Positions 55,641 to 64,000 of a stretch of DNA of 64,000 bases are shown here, one piece after another. A model generated the notes under the pieces. That model searched no databases. It saw only the letters and a program-made list of their open reading frames with translations, and was not told the DNA's origin. The stretch's first letter is position 1. The number at the start of each line of letters is the position of its first letter. The stretch comes from Phocoena phocoena. Its lineage: Eukaryota; Chordata; Mammalia; Artiodactyla; Phocoenidae. The stretch lies in the NCBI RefSeq assembly GCF_963924675.1, contig NC_089240.1:501001-565000 (forward strand), read 5' to 3'. The position numbers and the translations under genes were made by a program.

Positions 55641-57425
55641 AAGGCCTGAGGGATCGGCCAGCATGTTCCATGACTTCGCTAATTCTAGGTCCCAAATTGT
55701 ATCCTTTGCTTCACTTTCGTTCCCTACAACTACACGTTTCAGACATGTCCCACTGTTGAAAACAAACAGATGTGCTGGAGATTCAGGATTCCTGAGAATG
55801 ACGTCTTAAAATTGGAGTTGGTGCCACTGAAGACGGGTAAAGACTGTTGGTGATTGTTCAAAATATTTTCACAGTGTTTTCTGGTGAAAAAGAAAATCCA
55901 GTTGTGTGCATATCTGTGTAATGCATTCAAGGACAACAAGCAGCGTTCATGGTAAAATGACAGAGGACAGAGAATGGATGTGGTGCCTTCATGCTGGGTG
56001 TGTGTTACCCATTAGGAAGTTTAAGGTAACAGAATATTCCCAAAGAGAGGGACTCCCCAGTTTGTGCTACATATGAGAAATGGCCGAAAAGCAGGTTTGA
56101 GCAAGTAATAACCTCTAAATATTTGGAATGTCTCTGGAGGAAAGGAATTCCGTGTCTCGTCTGGTTCTGTGTTTCTCCATCTGCCCCCAAAGGCATATAA
56201 GTAGCGTTATGTGGAATCGAGACCACCGTGGTGTTGGTTCCAAGTGTAGAGAGCTTTACAGGGACGATTCCTCTCCAGCGATGGAACAGATTGCTCTATT
56301 ACCCATGGCTGCTAGGATGGTGTTATTCTTACCCTCATCACACATGTATGCTTGATTACAATCGTCTGTGCAAATATTTCTCATTAAACTGTAAGCTCCA
56401 CGAAGCTAGGAATCTGAGTGTGTGATCCACGTGGTTCATCAACAAAACCTGTGGATTCCACGTCCCTTGGATGGGAAGCTGCAGCCACTCCGTTGGGCAG
56501 CCTGAAAAAAGGAGGACATGATCTGAAGAGGGATGAGAACGTCCCACCACAGAGGGCCCCAGGCCCCCAGTCTTCTTCTTACAAGGTAAATATGTCCTTG
56601 TTGATTTACATCATAAAATGAAGTGTTTTGCACAACCTTTGATTTGTGGTGGGCACACCTCTTTCTTGGCACCAACTTCTCGAACTTTTTGTAGAATTCT
56701 GTGTTTCCCAAACGTGCCTCAGGCAACTCAGAATCACCGAGGAGGGGACGTCTCTCCAACATGCCTTCGGGCTGCTGTACATGTGGCTGGCGGGGCGTGA
56801 TGTGGCCGGAGAGTGACAAAGGACTGAATTTCCCTTGCTGCCAGTCGGCTGTGGGAGGCAGAGAGAGACAAAGAGGCAAATAGGAAACAGGCCTGCCTCT
56901 GAACTAACGTCCGCTGGGTTTAGCGAATCGCAAAGCAGCTGCCCTGGGATGTTCATGGGTTGATGCCAGGCTCGAGTCACATCTTTGTAACTCCTCAGGG
57001 ACTCAGAGGAAAATACGCCACGTCACCAGGTGCTCACACTGCAGTCACCTCCCTGCTGAGCTGGAGCCCTTTTTCGAAAAGTTACACTTTCCCGGCACTT
57101 CTCCTGGCGGCCCCTTAGCTGGAGCTTGAAAAGGGCAATAACTCCAATTGTCATTCCTGAGGGGGGCATACAGCCCTGTTCTGACCTCACTCCCCGTGCC
57201 AAAGAAAATGCTGGACTACATCCCGTTTTCTTCATTCTCATTTTCCTGCCCACTTAACAAAATTATATTCAATGAGCTGTGGGAGAAATCCACATCAGCG
57301 GGCCATGTAATGCGATTTCTGGTATATATTCAGGAAGGGGAAAAAATCCTACATTTTCTTTCATTTCTGTCAAAATCAATCAAATTGTACGAAACGAAAC
57401 GTAATCTCTTAGAAAGAAAATGAGG
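55641..57425. other. Unique sequence
   Basis: No repeat family or exon that I can support. Frames of 124-146 codons at 56439-56980 (minus) overlap in two phases and have no domain. Confidence 0.4.
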
Positions 57426-57427
57426 TA

Positions 57428-57755
57428 TTTCCAGCGAAATAAGCCTCCTCTACATGGTAACATGTACATATTTAAGAGGTGTCTGTTTTAGTTTTTTTAA
57501 TCATGCCTAATTAGTTTTTTTTAATCACCCACACAACTAAGGCTCTTGCCTGCATAATTTATGACATAGAGGGGCCGGTGTCAGAAATCAAATGTTGTAA
57601 ATTAAAAATAACAAGTTTGAGACGAGTGATTCAATTAAAACCCTAGAAAACATTGGATTATGCATAATTGAGAGCTTGTACGCAGGCATGTGTGTCACGC
57701 TTGTCATTTGGATGGGAAGATTGGATTGGGGCTGTCAGGGGTATTTAAATCAACT
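57428..57755. promoter_or_regulatory. Strong conserved-noncoding-element candidate
   Basis: A long AT-rich, non-repetitive block with clustered homeodomain and POU-like words: CCTAATTAG at 57506-57514, TTAATCACCC near 57521, GCATAATTTATGAC at 57552-57565, GATTCAATTAAAA near 57629, and ATGCATAATTG at 57660-57670. A GTCATTTGGATGGG stretch follows near 57703. The texture is typical of ancient developmental enhancers. Function is inferred. Confidence 0.5.
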
Positions 57756-58162
57756 CGGTAAAAAAATTAGAAAACAAAGATGATATTTTTTACTAACTTC
57801 CAGTTTCAAAAATAACACCAAGAGGTCTTTACATTGAACACTCAGATGCCAAGGCTTTATTTTGAGGGTAAGTTCCAGAACTTTGGAGACCTGGCTGGCT
57901 GAGTGCTCCTGGGATGGACTTGACGGTGCCGCGTTACAAGCTCTGCAGGACAGCATAGGGTAACCCTCCGGACTCACTCTAAGGAACCCATCGAATCCTC
58001 TGCCACCCACCCTGTCCCACCTCTGCAATTTCTCTGAATCGTGAAGCTGTCTCTACACACTGTTTTCCAGAAGCTCGCAGATAGGATCTTGGCATCAGAG
58101 TTACAATGGTCTGGATTGGGTTGCAATTTCCCAACTGGGAAGAGGTAACTAGAATGCAACTC
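57756..58162. other. Unique sequence
   Basis: No repeat or exon recognised. Confidence 0.4.
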
Positions 58163-58175
58163 AAAAAGCAGGGAA

Positions 58176-58893
58176 CATTTGTTTGTTTGTTTTTTAATTT
58201 TGGTTGGAGTATAGTTGCTTTACAATGTTGTGTTAGTTTCTGCTGTACAGCAAAGTGAATCAGCTCTACATATATATATATATCTCCACTCTTTTTTGAA
58301 TTTCCTTCCAATTTAGGTCACCACAGAGCCCTGAGTAGACTTCCTGTGCTATACAGTAGGTTCTCATTAGTTATCTATTTTATACATTGTAGTGTATATA
58401 TGTCAATCCCAAACTCCCAATTTATCCCACCCCTTCCCCTTCCCCGACGCTTGGTGTCCATACGTTTGTTCTCTACCCGTCTCTATTTCTGCTTTGCAAA
58501 TAGGTTCTTCCGTACCATTTTTCTAGATTCCACATATATGCGTTAATATACGATATTTGTTTTTCTCTTTCTGACTTACTTCAGTCTGTATGACAGTCTC
58601 TAGGTCCATCCATGTCTCTGCAAATAGCACAATTTTGTTCCTTCTTATGGCTGGGTAATATTCCATTCTATATTAGAAAATACAGAAATGAAGGGCATTT
58701 AAAGCCACCCATAAAGGAACACTTGATAACAACTTGGTGGTGTGTACCTTCCAGTCTCTTTGCTGTTTGAACTTAATTTTGAAAGGCAAAGATTTACCTT
58801 GACAGTGAAGGCGGGGAGGATAAGATATTGGGTAAAGACAATTGTCCTTAGGTTGCTTTAAAAACCCTGATGTAAGAAATAAAGGCATGAAAG

Positions 58894-58919
<26 letters not shown>
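58176..58919 (+). mobile_element. L1-mediated retro-insertion with tails at both ends
   Basis: A perfect 13-bp duplication AAAAAGCAGGGAA (58163-58175 and 58920-58932) brackets 744 bp. The left part, to about 58672, is cetartiodactyl L1 3' end in antisense, starting with a (TTTG)n/T-rich tail. The right part, 58673-58919, is non-L1 sequence ending in GAAATAAAGG (AATAAA signal near 58879) and, about 20 nt later, a 22-nt A tail. It looks like the 3' end of a polyadenylated RNA. Confidence 0.75.
58673..58919 (+). pseudogene. Candidate retrocopy of an RNA 3' end
   Basis: About 225 bp of non-repetitive sequence ends with an AATAAA signal and a long A tail directly abutting the target duplication, which is how processed retrocopies end. 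No open frame is identifiable, so only a 3' UTR or noncoding transcript could be represented. The parent is unknown. Confidence 0.5.
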
Positions 58920-58925
<6 letters not shown>

Positions 58926-58932
58926 CAGGGAA

Positions 58933-59450
58933 GAGACCGGAAACTTCTGCAAGAGAACAGATTCTCGGTAAGCATGTGGAAGGTCAGAGGGGCACCGGGA
59001 GCGCCCCTGTGAAGAACGGGCCATGGGACCCCAAGAGGGAGGGGAATGCAGAAATTCGTCCCCATGAAGGATGCTCTGAATCGACACAGAGCAGTGGACT
59101 CAGGCTTTGGAAGGTGAACGCTCTCCATTTCTCCGTGGGCAGCCAAGGGTGGTGGAAATGTCATCGTCCAGGACACGGAGGATGGACGGAGCATTCTTCA
59201 GCCTGGCTTCCTGGTAGGTGGGGAGAGGCAGGGTCCCTGTCAAGAAAGGGACCCTCCAAAGAGACATTTGCATTCCCTAAGCTGCTCTGAGGGTCTTTGT
59301 AAGCTGCCCATTCACAGGACAGCCTCATCCAGGGCAACCTAGTTTGATTGAAGAAGGACCCCAGGGCACAGTTCCTGTAAAAGCAGAAATCCACCTGATG
59401 GCTGAAAGGGCTGAGGACACAGGGCAGAAGCCCTCTGCTGCCAAACACAC
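58933..59450. other. Unique sequence
   Basis: No repeat or exon recognised. Confidence 0.4.
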
Positions 59451-59454
59451 AGAG

Positions 59455-59580
59455 TGGGGTCCCTAGTCCAGCCACCTCCTTCTCCCTGCCTCGGTTTCTT
59501 CTTTGGTAAATTGGCTCAGTGGTGTGAATACCTGAGTTGTTACCAGTGGGGCTCAGAGCAGAGCCCAGACCATCTTGATT
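59455..59580 (+). mobile_element. MIR SINE remnant
   Basis: CTGCCTCGGTTTCTTCTTTGG near 59486 and the following ATTGGCTCAGTGGTGTGAATA fit the MIR core. The copy is strongly diverged. Confidence 0.5.
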
Positions 59581-60080
59581 ACTGACCTCAAACTATGACT
59601 GCTCAGGATGGGTTCTCACGGGGCTTCTGAATGGGTGGATTCTGTGTTCCTATAAGTGTCCACGTTTCTGGGATGTGGCCGGCAGAGCATCCCTGGGCTC
59701 ACCTGTCTCCCTGCCTCACGCCTCACTTTGTGGTCAGTGGGGAGCGCTGTTTGCAGGGGGTGCGGCCTCAGACCAGGGCTCAGCTAGGTCACCTTCGGGC
59801 AGTGAGGATGTCTCCTGTGATTGGGTTCACAGTGATGGAGCACGTGGAATGTTCAAGGCCCCGGACAAGGGATAAACCGAGGTTTCAGAGGGAGACTAAG
59901 TGAGCAAGTAAAGGTATATACAAGTGGTTTCAGGCAGAGGTAAGCTCCAGGAGAACGTGAAATGCCGTGAAGGGTCCCAGGACCCGGTGCGTCCCTCCAT
60001 TTGTTATCTCTGCTTTCACTCCTCTCCAGAATATATTTTAGTTGTGTCAGACTGCACATCTCGCTAGCTTTGCTAGATGT
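59581..60080. other. Unique sequence
   Basis: No repeat or exon recognised. Confidence 0.4.
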
Positions 60081-60084
60081 TTCT

Positions 60085-62460
60085 CTAAAATATTCCATGT
60101 TTATGCTATTACGAATGGTCTATGTTTTCAAACTGAATGCTTTGTGACCAGGACTTACAACTGTCATGGATGTTTAATATTGATTTTTTTAATACAATGA
60201 CCTTGCTAAACTGTCTTATTAATTCTAATCATTTATCTGTAATTGTTAAATGCTTATAGCTACACTTATGCATAAGTAATGGCAGTTTTATTCCTTCTTT
60301 TCTGATGTATTTATTTTTATAATTTTAGTTACTTATATTTTTTTGTTATTTGGCTAAGACTTCCAATACCATATTACATAGAACTATGGGAGAGTGGGGT
60401 CCTTGTCTGGCAACTGGTCTCAAAGGGAAAACTTTTAGCATTTCACCATTAACTGTGATGATTACTGTAAATCTTATGTAAATATTTCATCAGATTCAGA
60501 ACAACCCCTTATATTTCTAGTTTGCCAAGGTATTTATTTACAGATTGATTTACTTGTTTATATTTTGAATAAATGCTGACTTCTATAAATTTTTCTGCAT
60601 TCATTGAGATAACTATGTGATTTTTCATTTTTATTCTGTTAATGATAATTTACACTGTTAAACCAATCTTCATTCTTAGAATAGACCTGACTTATATGAT
60701 CTATCATCTTGTTTTTTTAATATTGCTAACATTTTATTTATTATTTTTCTCTCTATGTTCAAAAGAGAGATTGACCTGTGGTTTTCCTTCCTAGGTTTCA
60801 TTGTAAGGGTTACGCCAGTGACATAAAATGAGTTGTGACTGCTTCCTCTTTTCCTAACATCTGGAATATTTTGAGTAATACTACCATTATTTATTCTTAA
60901 ATATTTGATAGAATATAGAGGTAAAGGATTTGGGGTCTAGAATTCTTTGTGTAAATGTATATCATTACAGAGTCTATCTCTTCTGTGGTTATAAAACTTT
61001 GTACTTTCTATTTCTTTGGGTGTCAGTTTTTCATTGTATATGTTTGCAGATTTGTTCATTCCAGCTACCGTTTCAATTTTATAGGCATAATGTTGTTCAT
61101 AGCATTCTCTTATGAAATTTCAAATGTTTATAGGGTCTGTAGTAATTTCCCATTTTTTGTTCTTGATATTACTTCTTTATGCCGTCTCTGATTTTATTGA
61201 TCAATATCTTGGGTTTTTCCCATATTATTGGTCTTTTGATTGCAATGTTCTATATTATGTATTCATTTACCTCTTTTTTTTTTTTTTTTTTTTCTTTTTT
61301 TGCAGTACACAGGCCTCTCACTGTTGTGGCCTCTCCAACTGAGGAGCACAGGCTCCGGACGCGCAGGCTCAGCGGCCATGGCTCACGGGTCCAGCCACTC
61401 CACGGCACGTGGGATCTTCCCGGACCGGGGCACGAACCCGTGTCCCCTGCATCGGCAGACGGACTCCCAACCACTGCGCCACCAGGGAAGCCCTCATTTA
61501 CTTCTTGATTAATTATGATTTCGTTTTTATTATTTCATTATTCCCACTAATTTATGTGAGTTTTTGCTGTTCTTTTTCTAATTGCTTAAGAAGGCTGTTT
61601 TGCACATTGATGTTTTTTCAAATATTTTCTAGTCACTTTAAAGTACACAGTTTGCACTCAGCACAGTTTTAAGTTACATCCCTAATGTTTTAATGTGTTT
61701 TATTTTCATTGTCTTTCAGCTTATAATGTTTTCCAATGCCTATTATGACCCATGGGTAACTTAGAAATTTAATTTCCAGGCATATGAACTTTTTCAGTAA
61801 TTCTATATTTTTACTACCTTACTGTGAACTTTCTACTTGTCCCTAAAAGTTTTATGTGTTTTGTTTCTTTTCTTTATTTAGAGTATATGAGGTTTTCGTG
61901 ATTTATTATAATGATTCTCATGACCACCGTCATTCACTTCGAAGTCAAATATTCTTTCATTATTTTTGGGAAGATTTTCCTTAATATTACAACACATACT
62001 CTTGGGTTTTCAAAGTCTAATATTAATTGCTTTTACTTTCTTACCAGACAATGAAAATACCTTAGAACATTCAAGTTTACTTATTTCCCCCTGATTTATA
62101 TACCATCGTTCTCATGCATTTTAATTCTTTCTACATTTTAACTCCCTTGAGACACTATTGTTTTATAATGCCAATATTTATTTACAATTACCCACATTCT
62201 CAGGCATCTTCACCACTTCCTGATAAAAAGTCACTTCATTCTATTGTTAATTTTAATGTTCTATTTGGGTCACTTCTCTTTGGATTTCAGAGTTCTCTTT
62301 ATAGTATTTCCTTTGGTGAAAGTCTGTTGGTGGCATAGTTTCTCAATTTTTGTGTCCTGCAAATGTCTTTCTTTAAGCCCATTGGGAAGTCTATGATAGG
62401 ATTTTTTTGACAGATGAGATATTTCCCCATACTGAAGGGACAGACCTTGTGAAGAGAGAT
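60085..62460 (-). mobile_element. Long old L1 ORF2 relic, antisense, with nested SINE
   Basis: Antisense L1 ORF2 text can be followed for over 2 kb: GCTAAGACTTCCAATACCAT near 60353, GAGTGGGGTCCTTGTCTGG near 60392, AGCATTTCACCATTAACTG near 60437, and TTTCTGCATTCATTGAGATA near 60592. The segment beyond 61500 is less certain. All frames are broken. A CHR-2 SINE interrupts it at 61276-61493. Confidence 0.75.
61276..61493 (-). mobile_element. CHR-2-type SINE, antisense, nested in L1
   Basis: A short-form CHR-2 SINE on the minus strand with a T-rich tail on the left and CCACCAGGGAAGCC on the right. The target duplication is TCATTTACCTCTT (61263-61275) and TCATTTACTTCTT (61494-61506), one mismatch. 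Confidence 0.95.
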
Positions 62461-62583
62461 CGAGCAAGTGTCCTGGGATTCGCTCAGTGTTTTATGTTCT
62501 ATAGGTGATGGTCAAGGCATAAGCCCACAGGTAATCCACCTGCTAGGTGAGCACTCGTTCTCCCAGGATACTCCAGTAATAAG

Positions 62584-62662
62584 GGGGAGAGAGAGAGAGA
62601 TGTGGGGGGATGGAGGGATGGAGAGACAGACAGAGACAGAGAGAAGAGAGGGAGAGAGGAAG
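62584..62662 (+). repeat. (GA)n-rich microsatellite
   Basis: Interrupted GAGA text with GGAT and CAGA words over about 80 bp, followed by A runs near 62670-62692. Confidence 0.9.
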
Positions 62663-62693
62663 TTGTAGGTTGAAAAGAAAAAAAAAAAACGCA

Positions 62694-63380
62694 CAACTTA
62701 AAAGCTGAGAGTTATGTTTTATTCGGTGGGAAATTTTAGGGCTTCAAGCCCAGGAGGCAGCATCTCAAGTAACCCTGAGAGAACTGCTCAGAGGAGGCTG
62801 TGGTGGTGGTGGCGGGGGGGCGGTGCTAGGAGTTTCGCAACAAAGTGCAGGTAGTCGGAACATCAAAAGGTTATCATTAATTAAAGAAAACCAGAAATCA
62901 CAAGTTAAGGAATTTTGCGCTTTCCTATGTATGGGAAGATGCAAGAGTGTGGGCTCACTGAAATCATCCCTCTGATATGCACCTCAGCTATCTGGGGCCA
63001 GTTTCCTGTGTTTTCCCATCCTGAGTTTACTCAGGGCTCACCATCGGGGTGGCTGCAGTCTGATGGCTACTAGATAGCAGGTATTCTTTCCTTCGTGAGC
63101 ACCGGCTCACCGTGTGCTGTGGCTGCAATTCCTGATGACCGTGACATCCTTTGTTTACTGATATGGCAGGAAATATTCCACTTCTCAAAGTCTTCTCTGG
63201 TTCATAGATAGCACCTCTCTGCTAGCACTCCCTGGCCAAAATTTACAACTATGCAGTTAGACCTCCAAGGTGCAGGCGAGAAGGTGACAAGAAGTGGAGG
63301 TGTCAGTACAAACCCACAGCCCCTCTAGGCACATGTTTTACGCCATCAGGACCTCCTGTAGATAAAAGGGCACCACCTCA
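62694..63380 (-). mobile_element. Possible ERV LTR or other retroelement, antisense
   Basis: On the minus strand an AATAAAAC poly(A)-signal-like word appears near 62718, about 30 bp before the A-rich boundary at 62692. The upstream text is a smooth non-L1 sequence that I recall as dispersed in cetartiodactyls. No TG...CA ends, internal gene or target duplication was pinned down, so the right edge is a guess. Confidence 0.35.
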
Positions 63381-63620
63381 GTGGGATGTTAGGAGCCTGC
63401 AAAGATTGTGAGGTCCCAGTGGGGATGCCTGAGCCTGGGAAGTTTCCCCAGCAGTGGGGTTCTCTGGAGCTGGGTCCTGAGGTCCCAGGGTGTGGGGTGG
63501 CTGTGAGCACCTTCTGAAGTTTCTCCTCTTACAGCGAGCCCTGCTATGTGCAAGGGGATCCTCCCGCTTTCCAAGACTGCAGTAACATTTTTCTGGGGAT
63601 TTGTCTTTGGTTTTGTCTTT
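63381..63620. other. Unclassified sequence
   Basis: It may continue the retroelement to the left. Nothing else was recognised. Confidence 0.3.
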
Positions 63621-63624
63621 TTAA

Positions 63625-63815
63625 ACATTTTATCTTATATTGGAGTATAGCTGATTAACAATATTGTGTTATTTTCAGGGGTACAGCAAAGTGATTCAGT
63701 TCTAGATACACATGTATCCATTCTTTGTCAAATTCTTTTCCCATTTAGGTTGCCGCAGAGTACTGAATAGTTCCCTGTGCTCTACAGCAGGTCATTGCTG
63801 GTTACTGCATTAACA
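63625..63815 (-). mobile_element. Short L1 3' end, antisense
   Basis: L1 3' UTR on the minus strand: TTGGAGTATAGCTGATTAAC near 63640, GGGGTACAGCAAAGTGATTC near 63678, TTCCCATTTAGGTTGCCGC near 63738, and CTCTACAGCAGGTCATTGC near 63780. It stops at about 63815. Confidence 0.85.
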
Positions 63816-64000
63816 CTTCTGATTCTCAGCCTCAGTCTCCATCCCCACCGGTAACACTAATGAGATTAGAATGGGCCACTCCATGTCCCCCTTGGATAAC
63901 CAGCGAAGGAGATTTTAGCAGATTGTTTTGTGGTGTGTAACCTCTTCCCACTCCCTCCAAATCATGACCGTCTTAAAATATTTCCCGTAAACCCACCATG
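63816..64000. other. Unique sequence to the window end
   Basis: No recognised feature. Confidence 0.4.

Noticed and set aside
1..64000. A previously undescribed multi-gene system
   Set aside because: No clustered coding genes exist in the window. What is unusual is repeat biology and possible enhancers.

Overview
The window looks like gene-poor nuclear DNA from a whale or dolphin (Cetacea, possibly hippopotamus). Both classes of tRNA-derived CHR SINE are present: one CHR-1-like copy near 10.4 kb and nine CHR-2-like copies with long A tails. So are L1 3' ends of the cetartiodactyl type. I saw no ruminant Bov-A/BovB elements, pig PRE-1 or primate Alu. The species assignment is inference from repeat content. 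I found no protein-coding exon, tRNA, rRNA or CRISPR array that I can defend. The longest open frames (306 and 293 codons) are low-complexity and partly cross LTR sequence.

Layout. 0-9 kb: mostly unique sequence with an old L1, a MIR, MaLR-type LTRs and several AT-rich, homeodomain-site-rich blocks that look like conserved noncoding elements (CNE candidates). 9.7-10.5 kb: a 42-bp minisatellite, a G-rich purine tract and the CHR-1 SINE. 12-14 kb: MIR, LTR and an old L1. 15.1-15.5 kb: one of the two strongest CNE candidates. 16.9-20.8 kb: a dense cluster of SINEs, L1s and a probable solo ERV LTR. 21.5-24 kb: an old antisense L1 broken by a SINE and by a Tigger-type DNA transposon. 25-37 kb: CNE candidates, LTRs, L1s and a roughly 210-bp period AT-rich repeat. 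37-42 kb: L1s with 5' inversions and nested SINEs, then CpG-retaining unique sequence. 43-53 kb: CA-rich satellite, a SINE, two extremely short L1 insertions, a fold-back MITE and mostly unique sequence. 53-58 kb: CNE candidates and an inverted, chimeric L1. 58-64 kb: a tailed retro-insertion, a long old antisense L1 with a nested SINE, a GA repeat and a second LTR-like block.

The likely role is regulatory: noncoding blocks with homeobox, T-box and SOX-like sites, spread between repeats, as in the gene deserts around developmental transcription-factor genes. I cannot name the target gene from the sequence. The most distinctive observations are mechanistic: several L1-machinery insertions whose target-site duplications can be read directly. 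They include 58-bp and 95-bp L1 stubs, 5'-inverted (twin-primed) L1s, a chimeric L1 with an older L1 tail, and an insertion with A/T tails at both ends inside one duplication pair. I found no convincing undescribed gene system.
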